Assembly: GCA_045587545.1 (NCBI GenBank)
Contig: JAZNCN010000008.1
Location: forward strand, 1-64,000
Source of the DNA: Caccoplasma_A sp045587545
GTDB taxonomy: Bacteria; Bacteroidota; Bacteroidia; Bacteroidales; G3-4614
DNA: 64,000 bases
Direction: 5' to 3'
The first letter of the stretch is position 1. Each line of letters opens with the position of its first letter. Of this stretch, positions 44,801 through 53,466 are shown piece by piece. The notes below the pieces were generated by a model, which was not told the DNA's origin, did no database searches, and was given only the letters and a program-made list of their open reading frames with translations. The position numbers and the translations under genes were made by a program.

Positions 44801-44885
44801 TTTACCTTCATTGGCGAGCGGAGTATATATTTATTCAATAAAAACAGCTATTCAAAAATTCTTTGGAAAATTTGTAATAAAATAA
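41880..44885 (+). CDS. Large T9SS-sorted sortilin/BNR-type beta-propeller protein 1
   Basis: A 1001-residue secreted protein. Residues 1-20 are a signal peptide. Residues about 25-120 form a helical N-terminal domain shared with the next gene (both hold DARxRT...KQVVN and RRW/RRF). Many BNR/sortilin-type repeats follow (VFKSSDHGENWYPC, LWKTTDGGETW, GWNEDVM, DDGGISF, SFDGGETWQQF). A PKD-like domain lies at about 830-905 (YSIVKQDENTKWQW ... SYDVTLTVTTSAGT). The last 75 residues are a T9SS type A sorting domain (ASGVYIYSIK ... FGKFVIK). BNR proteins include glycoside hydrolases (GH74, sialidases) and VPS10 receptors, but no catalytic residues can be assigned. Probably cell-surface. Confidence 0.85.
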   Translation: MKKTTAFLISFLMLQSVVYATEKLYDPYMPEPLPADAPEWMIPIAENPSGVNFYDIQNKFQKWIAEDVDARVRTLNYKQVVNFYRRWMSAYQKYVQPDGYINLPSMAEYSEKVDAMNIESFSFQKRFKSDDIEYIWRNIGPNKTFVNKNGEVEQKDSQVCVFRIAVSLSNKNILYCGTESGVVFKSSDHGENWYPCAPLHNFGGSIFSIAIDPLNSDIVYIGGGPWLWKTTDGGETWHRCEGISNRVNSIRINPKNTRNITIATGDRDSKTGNGFYVSNDAAESFVLTFSGVCFDHELQPGNPERIYLIRRETPGVWTYFYYSSDGGYTWTKSPMHSSFTVCGRLAVSDADGGSDYVYALMNSDIYGYDSGPMGGKGEPAILVSKDAGLTWEDKTVYDGWGTFSPIMDTSGGQGYFDMMIGASPKDPKIVLFGLTSLYRSTEEGKTDFRDGGIGGYQRSDWMHCDIQDIAIHPDGDTWICNDGGIKYSADFFETKGIDKYNGIYASDYQGLGVGWNEDVMAAGRWHNGDVVHAKSYGEGNSLHVGGVEIATGYVMRSNPWKVYFTDAGTRVVSPTMGGVVLDDYKTWFSNIKPYEALRINGKIATDPRYALKVFVQDMTNIYEGYLSYDEGESFQKVFDSDGENFYDYEFARSNPDRVYAIGDWHMWRSDDGGISFKEMQSRPFPELNMYTYFTKVVIDPNNADHVIAICCNYAGKVVESFDGGETWQQFDLGSLTDRKIHQVILVGDEYGSCYMTSYEGAYVWFKDNTMSDFIEYSKGLPPGARISKVVPFYKDAVLRMATDQGLWEAPLYHQEFIAVPQPMALNIGSGDLTLNPQKQVQFDSYSIVKQDENTKWQWSFSPQPQWVSDATVRNPKVIFGKGGSYDVTLTVTTSAGTSSRTIKNMIFIDSPDSVEENELVGEVGLVNVEVCNDECLQFTTSGLREDAVITIHNTKGQLLLTKQVLAQEGKVEIDLPSLASGVYIYSIKTAIQKFFGKFVIK

Positions 44886-44889
44886 AAAT

Positions 44890-47800
44890 ATGAAAATCAG
44901 AACACTTATATCGTTGGTATTATTGGTGTCATTATCATTCAAAGTAAATGCACGACAAGATGAAGATGTAGAAAAATACTACACACCATATCTGTTGGAT
45001 TATTTGCCGGCAGGTTCACCTGCATGGATGGCTCAGTTGGCAAAGCCGCAAGGTTTGAACTATTACGCTATGCTCGATAGTTTTTCTGTTTATTTACGAA
45101 ATAACCCAGATGCCAGAAGAAAAACACCTGAAACAAAACAGGTAGTAAATCATTTTCGTCGTTTTCAAGATGCGTATATAAACTTTGTTGACAAAGAGGG
45201 AATAATCAGATTGCCCAAAGTAGAGCAATATCGTAAAGAAATAAGTGATATAAACAGAGTTGTCTCTCGAGACAATCTTTTAAAGGCAACATCAGAAAAA
45301 ATACAATATGGCGATAAATGGGAAGTAATATCCCCCTTTATAACATACGATTTAGAGACAAAAGCGGTATCCCCTGCACAAACCAATATTCAGCGATTAG
45401 CAGCATCTCGATCAAACCCCAATATCCTATATTGCGGTTCAGAAACAGGTCTTATTTTCAAAACCACCGATAAAGGAGCAAATTGGTATCCATGCAACGG
45501 AGGAGAATGGTTATCAGGAGAGATAACAGCAGTAGATATAAGCCATTCAGACCCTAATAAAGTAGTGGTTGGAGCCGGAGGAGCATTTTGGAAATCAACC
45601 GATGGCGGAGTAATTTGGAAGAATATAACACCTGACCCATATAATTATAGCAGATCAAGTGTAGCACAATTTAAGCCTGACAACGATAATATAATTTTGG
45701 CAGGAACACGCACAAACCTATATCGCTCAACCGATGGCGGAGAGACATGGAATCTTGTATTAAATGGAATGGCATTTGATGTAAGGTTTTCAATTCAAAA
45801 TCCCAATTTATGTTATACTGCGGTAAAACAAAATAATACAGTAGTATTCTATAAAAGTACTGACGCAGGAGCAAGTTGGAGTCAATTGGCAGTAACAGAT
45901 AAGCCTCTTATAAGTGCGCGTATAGGATTAAGTGAGGCTCCGACAGGAGCTGATTATGTATATATATGGGCATGTCGTATTGACGAATATTCACAATACG
46001 ACGAACTCTATTTAAGTGGCTCCCCTTTAATATACAAGAGTACCGATGCAGGAGTATCGTTTACAGAATATGATCCCGTTAGCCAAATGGAGTATGCAGA
46101 CAAGCACGGAGGACAAGGATATTACGATATGGTGTGTGTGGCATCGGCAACAGATCCCGAAACCGTGCTATTCGGAATAATTCAGTTGTATCGTTCAACC
46201 GATGGAGGAAAAACAATTGAAAATATAGGAGGGTATTACGGAAACCCCGACAAAGCAAACTTTGACTTACACTGCGACCAACAATCAATCCAAACAAACG
46301 GAGCCGGAGATACATGGCTTTCAACAGATGGAGGTATAATATATAGTAATGACTTTTTTGAGTGGCATGCCGAGGGTCGTTTTAACGGAATATATGCTTC
46401 AGAGATGTGGGGCTTTGACCAAGGTTGGAATGAAGATGTAATGGTCGGAGGCAGAAATCATAACGGAAACATGTCTCAAATAGACCAATATAACGGGGTA
46501 ACCATATCAATGCGAGGATCAGAACGTCCGACGGGATATGTCTTTTTATCAAATCCTCGTAAGGTATTTTACTCAGATGCAAGTGGAGCGGTGATATTAC
46601 CAGATGATTGGAACGAAAACTTTGAAACATTATATAACTTTTGGATATATCCAAAAGAATCTACACAATATGGAATAGGATTTGAATTTGATCCCCGTTA
46701 TGCAAAATGTTTCTATGTCGTTAAAAGTACTTCATTTTGGGAAGAAGAGTATAAAGTATTGTGGAGAACAAACGACGATGGTCTCTCTTTTTCTGAGGTT
46801 TACACATTTAACGAGCCTATAACCTCTGTCGCAATTTCCCGTTCAAATCCCGATAAGATTGTTGTGGGAACATATGGTAACATTTACTATTCAACAGATA
46901 TGGGCAATACATTCCAAAAATATGAATTGCCTGCAAATATGACTAATACAGTAAATTATAAAATAGCCATACACCCAAAAAACGAGAGCGAAATTTGGGT
47001 AAGCGATAACAATCCCGGAGGAATGTGGGTAACAAAAGACGATGGAGCAACGTGGCAAAAATATGATGATGGACTTACCTTTGCCTCATGGGATAATACC
47101 GTAGCAACACATCAAGTCGGGCGATTCTTCCTTACAGGAAACGAAAAAAATGCAGTATATGCCGTTGCCTTTACTATGGGATATTTAAATGAAAGATATA
47201 CAACACCACGCGGAAGGCTTTTATATCGCGATGATACAACAAATGGTTGGATTGATTTACACGAAGGATTACCAAAGGTAATGGTATTAAATCGATTGTT
47301 GCCCTTCTATAAAGAAGGAGTAGTACGATTAGCAACCAATAACGGAATATGGGAGAGAGATTTAGTAGATAAAAATTTTAAGCCCATAGCTCAACCATTG
47401 TTGTTAAACGTAGGCTCTGGCGATAATACCTCGTCAAAGTATCCGCAAGAGATACAACTTGAAAGTTACAGTATAGTAAACCAAACCGATGTTGAGTGGA
47501 AGTGGGAGATATATCCCGAGCCGCTATACATAAGTTCTAAAATGGAGCGTAACCCAACAATGCAAATTGAACCTGATCAAACATACGATATATCACTAAC
47601 CGTAACCACGCCGGCAGGAACAGACACCAAAACCATCAAGTCAATGATAAAAGGCTCAAAACCTGTACCTGAAAATGTAGGAATAGAAGGAGCATATATT
47701 CCTTCTCGCAATTTAAGCCTTATATCCGGAAACAGTGTAAAAAGAGGCGATGAATTTATATTTCAACTAAACAATATTGAAAAAATCAGTATACAAGTAT

Positions 47801-47949
47801 ATGCCTTAAACGGAAGACTGATGACAACCCAAATAGGAGCATCAACACTAAATATCCCCACAGCAACATTCTCGACAGGAGTATATTACTATATTGCAGT
47901 TGATGGTAAAGGTTACAAATACACAGGAAAACTAATAGTAGAAAATTAA
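44890..47949 (+). CDS. Large T9SS-sorted sortilin/BNR-type beta-propeller protein 2
   Basis: A 1019-residue paralogue of the upstream protein, starting 4 bp after it. Signal peptide (1-21), shared helical N-terminal domain (about 28-125), a long series of BNR repeats (IFKTTDKGANWYPC, FWKSTDGGVIWKN, LYRSTDGGETWN, GGQGYYDMV, YYSTDMGNTFQ, VTKDDGATWQK), a PKD-like domain (SYSIVNQTDVEWKWEIYPE ... YDISLTVTTPAGT) and a T9SS sorting domain (TGVYYYIAVDGKGYKYTGKLIVEN-like). The two copies have diverged over their whole length but keep domain order and specific motifs (GWNEDVM, HCD, GGQGY). The gene pair probably arose by duplication. Function unknown. Confidence 0.85.
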   Translation: MKIRTLISLVLLVSLSFKVNARQDEDVEKYYTPYLLDYLPAGSPAWMAQLAKPQGLNYYAMLDSFSVYLRNNPDARRKTPETKQVVNHFRRFQDAYINFVDKEGIIRLPKVEQYRKEISDINRVVSRDNLLKATSEKIQYGDKWEVISPFITYDLETKAVSPAQTNIQRLAASRSNPNILYCGSETGLIFKTTDKGANWYPCNGGEWLSGEITAVDISHSDPNKVVVGAGGAFWKSTDGGVIWKNITPDPYNYSRSSVAQFKPDNDNIILAGTRTNLYRSTDGGETWNLVLNGMAFDVRFSIQNPNLCYTAVKQNNTVVFYKSTDAGASWSQLAVTDKPLISARIGLSEAPTGADYVYIWACRIDEYSQYDELYLSGSPLIYKSTDAGVSFTEYDPVSQMEYADKHGGQGYYDMVCVASATDPETVLFGIIQLYRSTDGGKTIENIGGYYGNPDKANFDLHCDQQSIQTNGAGDTWLSTDGGIIYSNDFFEWHAEGRFNGIYASEMWGFDQGWNEDVMVGGRNHNGNMSQIDQYNGVTISMRGSERPTGYVFLSNPRKVFYSDASGAVILPDDWNENFETLYNFWIYPKESTQYGIGFEFDPRYAKCFYVVKSTSFWEEEYKVLWRTNDDGLSFSEVYTFNEPITSVAISRSNPDKIVVGTYGNIYYSTDMGNTFQKYELPANMTNTVNYKIAIHPKNESEIWVSDNNPGGMWVTKDDGATWQKYDDGLTFASWDNTVATHQVGRFFLTGNEKNAVYAVAFTMGYLNERYTTPRGRLLYRDDTTNGWIDLHEGLPKVMVLNRLLPFYKEGVVRLATNNGIWERDLVDKNFKPIAQPLLLNVGSGDNTSSKYPQEIQLESYSIVNQTDVEWKWEIYPEPLYISSKMERNPTMQIEPDQTYDISLTVTTPAGTDTKTIKSMIKGSKPVPENVGIEGAYIPSRNLSLISGNSVKRGDEFIFQLNNIEKISIQVYALNGRLMTTQIGASTLNIPTATFSTGVYYYIAVDGKGYKYTGKLIVEN

Positions 47950-47969
47950 AAGAGAATAAAAAAAATAAG

Positions 47970-50186
47970 ATGAGGCAATGGAAATACATTATATTGCCCA
48001 TATCGGTACTATTAAGTATGCCGATATGGGCAGATAATATAGAAGAAGGAATAAACCTTGATGAGATTGTAGTTGCAGGAAGCAGATGGGCGCAAAATGT
48101 CGATTTACAGCCAATTAAAATAACAAAACTTGGCTTTGAAGAGAGTAATAAATACAATCCGCAAACAGCAGCCGATTTATTAAATCTGTCAGGAGAGGTA
48201 TTCATACAAAAAAGTCAATATGGAGGAGGAAGTCCGATGATACGAGGCTTTGCCACCAACAGACTATTATATTCGGTTGACGGAGTCAGAATGAACACCG
48301 CCATATATCGTGCGGGAAACATACAAAATGTAATATCTCTTGACCCCTTTGCCATTGGTTCATCTGAGATACTTTTCGGACCCGGAGCTGTAGGATACGG
48401 AAGCGATGCAATAGGAGGAGTTATGATTTTCAATACCCTAAAAACAAAACTATCATCAACAAATAAACCACACGTATATGGTTCTGCAACATTACGAACA
48501 GCAACAGCATCAACCGAGTTTACAGGACATGCTCATATAGGAGTAGGCTTTAAAAAATGGGGATTTCTAACAAGCTTTACCTACTCTGATTTTAACGATT
48601 TAAAACAGGGGTTACACGGTCCTGACGATTACGTACAGCAATACAATGTACAGCCCAATTATACTACAGGAGGAATAGTTGAAGATATAGTAACTTTGAA
48701 TACTGAAGAGAGAAAACAATCACCCTCAGGATACAATCAGTTTAATATAATGCAAAAGTTGCGTTATGCCCCCAATCAATATTGGAATTTGGAGTATGCA
48801 TTTCATTATAGCGAAACATCAGATTATTCGCGCTATGACCGTCATCAACGCATGCGCAACGGGCAACCGCGCTATGCCGAGTGGAATTATGGGCCTCAAA
48901 CATGGGTAATGAATCAATTGGTCATAGAACAAACCCGAAGAACACTAATGTACGATTCGCTTAAAATAAATGCAGCCTTCCAGAAGTTTGAAGAGAGCCG
49001 AATAAGCCGAGATTTGAACAAGCCTGACCGCGACACCCAAACCGAGAATGTCGAAGCATGGAGTGCCACTATTGATTTCAGAAAATCAATATTAAAAAAT
49101 CTCTCGCTATATTACGGAGCTGAATATATACAGAACAATGTAAAATCAATAGGCGAAAGATTAAACGTATTAACAAATGAAACATCAGTCATATCATCAC
49201 GTTACCCCAAAGCCAAGTGGTATAGTGCAGGAGTATATGCACAAACAGAGTGGCAAGCAACCATGACCCTAAACCTTGAAGCAGGATTACGATACAATCA
49301 CTATCTGATAAATTCCGATTTTTCAACGGCAGGCTATGAAGTGCCATTTGACAATCATCAAAAAACAGAAGCCGGAAGCGTTAGTGCAAATATAGGCTTA
49401 AATTGGCGCCCCAAACATGGTTGGTTAATGCGAATAAATTATGCAAGAGGATTTAGAGCACCAAATGTTGATGATATAGGTAAACTTTTTGACAGTGTCG
49501 ATGGTTATATAACTGTACCCAATCCAAAACTTAAACCGGAATATGCCGATAACGTTGAATTAGGATTGGCAAAAAAGTTCGGAACATTTTTGCAAATGGA
49601 CATAACAGGATATTACACACATTTAAACAATGCAATAGTAAGGCGAAATTCAACATTTAACGGAAGCGAAACAATGATGTATCAAGGCGAAGAGTGTAGA
49701 GTTCAAACCCTTCAAAATGCAGCAGAGGCAAACATATGGGGAATTCAAGCAGGAGTAGAGGCAGAGTTTGCAAAGTGGTTTTATTTCAATACAAGGCTAA
49801 ATTATCAACACGGAATAGAGGAGTTGGATAGTGGCGAAAAATCACCATCTCGTCATGCAGCACCATTCTTTGGCCGCGCTGCATTAGGTTTTGAGAATGA
49901 TAAAATCACAGTTGAGGCGTACACCCAATTTCAAGCAGAATGCAGTGCCGAAGATATGCCCGAGGAGGAGCGAGATAAGACTGAAATATATGCACTTGAT
50001 ACCGATGGAAAAGCATATTCTCCGGGTTGGATAACCATAAACCTCAGAGCATCATACAATATATACAAAGGATTATATCTGAATGCATCACTTGAAAATA
50101 TAGCCGACAAACGATATCGCCCATATAGTAGTGGAATAAGTGCGCCGGGACGTAATTTTACCATAAGTGCAACATATAGTTTTTAA
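47970..50186 (+). CDS. TonB-dependent outer membrane receptor
   Basis: A 738-residue TonB-dependent receptor with signal peptide (1-21), TonB box (LDEIVVAG), plug domain (SPMIRGFATNRLLYSVDGVRMN) and a 22-strand barrel ending in aromatic F. It lacks the CarboxypepD-like N-terminal extension of SusC proteins. FRAP (about 505) and NPKL (about 530) motifs resemble those of heme receptors, but no histidine lies between them. So the ligand is undecided; heme, another metal complex or a cobamide are options. It starts 20 bp after the second beta-propeller gene, in the same operon. Confidence 0.88.
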   Translation: MRQWKYIILPISVLLSMPIWADNIEEGINLDEIVVAGSRWAQNVDLQPIKITKLGFEESNKYNPQTAADLLNLSGEVFIQKSQYGGGSPMIRGFATNRLLYSVDGVRMNTAIYRAGNIQNVISLDPFAIGSSEILFGPGAVGYGSDAIGGVMIFNTLKTKLSSTNKPHVYGSATLRTATASTEFTGHAHIGVGFKKWGFLTSFTYSDFNDLKQGLHGPDDYVQQYNVQPNYTTGGIVEDIVTLNTEERKQSPSGYNQFNIMQKLRYAPNQYWNLEYAFHYSETSDYSRYDRHQRMRNGQPRYAEWNYGPQTWVMNQLVIEQTRRTLMYDSLKINAAFQKFEESRISRDLNKPDRDTQTENVEAWSATIDFRKSILKNLSLYYGAEYIQNNVKSIGERLNVLTNETSVISSRYPKAKWYSAGVYAQTEWQATMTLNLEAGLRYNHYLINSDFSTAGYEVPFDNHQKTEAGSVSANIGLNWRPKHGWLMRINYARGFRAPNVDDIGKLFDSVDGYITVPNPKLKPEYADNVELGLAKKFGTFLQMDITGYYTHLNNAIVRRNSTFNGSETMMYQGEECRVQTLQNAAEANIWGIQAGVEAEFAKWFYFNTRLNYQHGIEELDSGEKSPSRHAAPFFGRAALGFENDKITVEAYTQFQAECSAEDMPEEERDKTEIYALDTDGKAYSPGWITINLRASYNIYKGLYLNASLENIADKRYRPYSSGISAPGRNFTISATYSF

Positions 50187-50218
50187 AAACATCAATATTC
50201 AAAAAGTGATGTTTTTTT
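50187..50218 (+). terminator. Terminator of the beta-propeller/TonB operon
   Basis: AAACATCA (50187-50194) pairs with TGATGTTT (50207-50214), then a T-run. Confidence 0.85.
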
Positions 50219-50312
50219 CGTTTATTCTGCTCTATTAGTATATAAATTTATTAAATAAATCTAAAAATATAAGTGTTTAATAAAAGATATTTTACTTACA
50301 ATAAAAAAGTAT

Positions 50313-50320
50313 TAACTTTG
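50313..50320 (+). promoter_or_regulatory. -7 box of the serine palmitoyltransferase gene
   Basis: TAACTTTG fits TAnnTTTG; about 56 bp before the start codon. An AAGGAG ribosome-binding-like sequence (50365-50370) supports the start at 50377. Confidence 0.65.
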
Positions 50321-50376
50321 TAAAGATAAAGAAAAAGTCTTTTTGATAAAAAGAATAATAATTTAAGGAGTTGATT

Positions 50377-51564
50377 ATGAAGTTGTTGCAACAAAAATTA
50401 TCAAAATATGATGCCCCTCAAAAAGCAAAGGCATTAGGAGTATATCCCTATTTTAGAGCAATAGAGAGTGATCAAGATACAGAAGTTATCATAAATGGTA
50501 AAAAAGTATTAATGTTTGGCTCAAACAGCTACTTAGGATTAACCAATCACCCAAAAATAAAAGAGGCAGCCATTGAAGCGACAAAGAAATACGGAACAGG
50601 TTGTGCCGGCTCTCGTTTTTTAAATGGTACCCTTGACATACACACCCAATTAGAGCAACGATTAGCCGAGTTTGTAGGAAAAGAAGAGGCAATAATATAC
50701 TCGACAGGCTTTCAAGTAAATCTCGGAGTAGTATCATGTTTGACAGGACGAGCAGACTATATAATTTGGGACGAATTAGACCACGCATCAATCATTGAGG
50801 GACGTCGTTTAGCATTTTCAACACAATTAAAATACAAACACAACGATATGGAGTCTTTGGAGAAAGTATTAAAATCGCTTCCCGAAGACAAAGTAAAATT
50901 GATAGTAACCGACGGAGTATTCAGTATGGAGGGCGATGTGGCAAACCTGCCCGAAATAGTGAAATTAGCCGAGAAATACAATGCAGCCACATACGTTGAT
51001 GAAGCACACGGAATAGGCGTATTCGGGCGTAACGGACGCGGAACATGCGACCATTTTGGAGTAACAAAAGATGTAGATTTGATAATGGGAACCTTCTCAA
51101 AATCATTTGCATCATTAGGAGGCTTTATAGCAACCGATTCGGTAACAGCCAACTATTTACGTCACAACTCACGATCATACATATTCAGTGCAAGTATAAC
51201 GCCCGCATCAACAGCAGCAGCAAATGCAGCACTTGATATAATGTTGAGCGAGCCTGAAAGAATTGAAAATCTTTGGACAATAACAAACTATGCCTTAGAC
51301 GGTTTCCGCAATATGGGTTGCGAGATAGGCAACACCTCAACGCCAATCATACCATTGTATATTCGCGACAACACCAAAACTTTTATGATAACTCGCGAGT
51401 TGTTTGACGAAGGATTATTTGTTAACCCTGTAGTATCCCCTGCAGTACCAAGTCAAGACACACTGATACGCTTTTCGCTAATGGCAACACACACCAAAGA
51501 GCAATTAGATTACGCCTTTGACAAAATAGAGAAAGTGTTCAAAAAGTACGAGGTAATAAAATGA
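50377..51564 (+). CDS. spt: Serine palmitoyltransferase
   Basis: A 395-residue PLP-dependent alpha-oxoamine synthase. It is highly similar in motif content to the Bacteroides enzyme that joins serine and an acyl-CoA to begin sphingolipid synthesis (PYFRAIES, MFGSNSYLGLTNHP, GCAGSRFLNGTLDIH, DELDHASI, VDEAHGIGVFG, GTFSKSFASLGGF with the PLP lysine near 241, RHNSRSYIFSAS). The related 2-amino-3-ketobutyrate-CoA ligase is the other option but the SRFLNGT and NSRSYIFSAS contexts favour SPT. The start at 50377 is chosen over an upstream TTG because an AAGGAG lies just before it. Single gene. Confidence 0.9.
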   Translation: MKLLQQKLSKYDAPQKAKALGVYPYFRAIESDQDTEVIINGKKVLMFGSNSYLGLTNHPKIKEAAIEATKKYGTGCAGSRFLNGTLDIHTQLEQRLAEFVGKEEAIIYSTGFQVNLGVVSCLTGRADYIIWDELDHASIIEGRRLAFSTQLKYKHNDMESLEKVLKSLPEDKVKLIVTDGVFSMEGDVANLPEIVKLAEKYNAATYVDEAHGIGVFGRNGRGTCDHFGVTKDVDLIMGTFSKSFASLGGFIATDSVTANYLRHNSRSYIFSASITPASTAAANAALDIMLSEPERIENLWTITNYALDGFRNMGCEIGNTSTPIIPLYIRDNTKTFMITRELFDEGLFVNPVVSPAVPSQDTLIRFSLMATHTKEQLDYAFDKIEKVFKKYEVIK

Positions 51565-51618
51565 GTTGATAGTTTTTAGTTGTTAGAATAACAATAAAAA
51601 CTCAATAATAAGCTATAA

Positions 51619-51652
51619 GAAGGGAGTTGCATAATCAGATGCAACTCCCTTC
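51619..51652. terminator. Terminator between spt and the DUF486 gene
   Basis: GAAGGGAGTTGCA / TGCAACTCCCTTC, 13 perfect pairs. Convergent genes share it. Confidence 0.88.
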
Positions 51653-51698
51653 TCGTATATTTGATTTAAAAGCTAATAACTAACAACTGATAGCTGAT

Positions 51699-52073
51699 TT
51701 ACTTCATAAACACAAAGTAAACAGCCATAATAAGGCATATGAATGCCGCAAGGTGATTCCAATGCAGAGCCTCGCCTTTAAAAAATATGGTGGCAAAAAT
51801 AGTGAACACCACAAGAGTAATAACCTCTTGAATAACCTTTAACTGCATAAGAGTAAAAGGTCCGCCATTACCCACAAAGCCAATTCTGTTTGCAGGGATT
51901 TGAAAAGAGTATTCCGCCAAAGCAATACCCCAAGAAAAAAGGATAACCACCCAGATAGGCCACCCTGTTGAAATTTTCATATCTTGAAGTTTAAGGTGTC
52001 CGTACCAGGCAAGAGTCATAAAAATATTAGATATGACCAATAAAACAACTGTATAAAACGCAGATAAATACAT
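51699..52073 (-). CDS. DUF486 (DMT-like) membrane protein
   Basis: A 124-residue membrane protein with four predicted helices, matching the DUF486 family of small DMT-type transporters (LAWYGHLK near 22, SWGIALAEYSFQIPANRIG near 47, MQLKVIQEVITLVVF near 75). Substrate unknown. It ends convergent to spt and is transcribed in the same direction as ttcA, 26 bp downstream of it. Confidence 0.85.
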   Translation of the reverse strand: MYLSAFYTVVLLVISNIFMTLAWYGHLKLQDMKISTGWPIWVVILFSWGIALAEYSFQIPANRIGFVGNGGPFTLMQLKVIQEVITLVVFTIFATIFFKGEALHWNHLAAFICLIMAVYFVFMK

Positions 52074-52080
52074 AATTAAT

Positions 52081-52107
52081 TTAAATTAGGAATTAGAAAT
52101 TAGGAAT
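52081..52107. repeat. Dispersed repeat family R3 covering the ttcA stop codon
   Basis: TTAAATTAGGAATTAGAAAT then TAGGAAT; the ttcA stop codon (52100-52102) lies inside it. Confidence 0.65.
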
Positions 52108-52900
52108 GTTTTTTAAGAGAAACATTTTTTACTCCCTCTCTACAGGAGAGGGTTGAGGAGAGACTCTTTTGGGGCAGATAGTCAGGCATAATATTCTCCA
52201 TACTTTTCCAGATACTGCTCTTAACATTCGGGTTTAGTTTTTCAAGTTCATCAACAATTTTTTGGACATCACTTCTATAACTGCTCTTTTCGTAGGGGCA
52301 ACTTTTGGGTTGTACAACATAACATTCAGCCATTGACAAATCTTTTAAAACATACTCCTCAATCAAAGCCAGAGGGCGAATGATAGTCACATCAAACTTA
52401 TTCATCTGCAAAAGCGGAGGCATTGACGAGAATGACCCCTGAAAAGCCATATTCATAATAAGCGTAGTAACAATATCATCTTTATGATGCCCCAAAGCAA
52501 TACAATTAAAGCCATTCTTCTTTGCAAAATCAAAAAGAGCTTTCCTCCTGTACCACGAGCATAAAAAGCAAGGAGATTTGCGTTTATCCTTAGTTAAATC
52601 AATAGAGATATCCTCTACAAAAAAATCAACATTATGTTTTTCGCAAAAGCCCTTCAAATATTCAACATCAGAAGCATACCCCATACCCTCGTTACGTATA
52701 TGCAAAGCAGCAATACTAAACTTGGGAGCATGAATTTTAGCCCTTCTTGCAAGAAGTTGAACAAGAGCCAACGAGTCTTTACCACCGGACAAGCCAATCA
52801 AAACCTTATCACCGTCATTTATAAGCGCATACTCTTTAATACACTTAATAACAAGCGAGTCGCATTTTTTTAATAACTCATCAACTTTCTTATCAACCAT
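52100..52900 (-). CDS. ttcA: tRNA 2-thiocytidine(32) synthetase TtcA family
   Basis: A 266-residue ATP-pyrophosphatase (PP-loop) protein that thiolates cytidine 32 of tRNA with an iron-sulfur cluster. PP-loop SGGKDS is at residues 38-43, the two cluster cysteines are in PCFLCSWYRR (C112, C115) and a third in SCPYEKSS (about 203). GHHKDDIVTTLIMNMAFQG is also typical. From about residue 243 the tail (QKSLSSTLSCREGVKN) is encoded by a CCCTCTC...GAGAGGG inverted repeat also found at 61518-61538, and the stop lies in an R3 repeat, so the C-terminus looks repeat-derived rather than ancestral. Confidence 0.9.
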   Translation of the reverse strand: MVDKKVDELLKKCDSLVIKCIKEYALINDGDKVLIGLSGGKDSLALVQLLARRAKIHAPKFSIAALHIRNEGMGYASDVEYLKGFCEKHNVDFFVEDISIDLTKDKRKSPCFLCSWYRRKALFDFAKKNGFNCIALGHHKDDIVTTLIMNMAFQGSFSSMPPLLQMNKFDVTIIRPLALIEEYVLKDLSMAECYVVQPKSCPYEKSSYRSDVQKIVDELEKLNPNVKSSIWKSMENIMPDYLPQKSLSSTLSCREGVKNVSLKKHS

Positions 52901-52922
52901 AATGTTTATAAAATTGAGCGTG

Positions 52923-52930
52923 CAAACTTA
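52923..52930 (-). promoter_or_regulatory. -7 box of ttcA
   Basis: Minus-strand TAAGTTTG fits TAnnTTTG, 22 bp before the start codon. Confidence 0.55.
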
Positions 52931-52953
52931 CATAAAAATCCGATAATTTTATC

Positions 52954-52961
52954 TAAATTTG
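52954..52961 (+). promoter_or_regulatory. -7 box of the YcxB-like gene
   Basis: TAAATTTG, 25 bp before the start codon; divergent from the ttcA box. Confidence 0.55.
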
Positions 52962-52986
52962 TCATATAAGTTATATGTAATCATCA

Positions 52987-53448
52987 ATGAGTATCCAAAC
53001 AAATCCGTTTTCAGTTAAGCCAATGCAATTCATAAATGTAGTGTTGCAAATACAACTTGCGCGCTATAAATATGTAATAGTGGCAATAATGCTGTTACTT
53101 GTAATATTACCCATTATAAAACTGCACTATATTTATGCTTCAATAATAATATTCTTCGGAGCAGTACCATTTGCAATATTTCATCTCTATTTTTCAGCCC
53201 TATCACAAATAAAGATAAATCAGTTTATAGAAAAAACTTTGATAATTGAAAAAGATAAATTAAAACTCGCTCTACTAACAGGCGAGCAAGTCGAGTTTAG
53301 CATATCGCAAATAAAATACATAGGGTATCATAGCCGCTGCTATGTAATATCCACACCCGACAAAGGGCTGTTACTTATACCATATCAAGCATTCACGACA
53401 AAAGAGGATAACATAAATTTTTTAAAAATAATTACATCTGAAAAGTAA
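52987..53448 (+). CDS. YcxB-like membrane protein
   Basis: A 153-residue protein with two central membrane helices (about 29-47 and 51-70) and a C-terminal soluble domain (LLTGEQVEFSISQIKYIGYHSRCYVISTPDKGLLLIPYQAF) that resembles the YcxB-like family. Function unknown. Divergent from ttcA and followed by the TPR/PD40 gene, which has its own promoter. Confidence 0.75.
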   Translation: MSIQTNPFSVKPMQFINVVLQIQLARYKYVIVAIMLLLVILPIIKLHYIYASIIIFFGAVPFAIFHLYFSALSQIKINQFIEKTLIIEKDKLKLALLTGEQVEFSISQIKYIGYHSRCYVISTPDKGLLLIPYQAFTTKEDNINFLKIITSEK

Positions 53449-53466
53449 TAATCGTATTAACTTCGT

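Noticed and set aside
47786..48205. 139-residue open frame opposite the propeller/TonB boundary
   Set aside because: Overlaps the real coding ends and starts of two well-supported genes; composition looks like a reverse-strand artefact.
47970..50186. SusC-type receptor of a polysaccharide-utilisation locus
   Set aside because: No CarboxypepD-like N-terminal domain, shorter barrel, and no SusD gene next to it.
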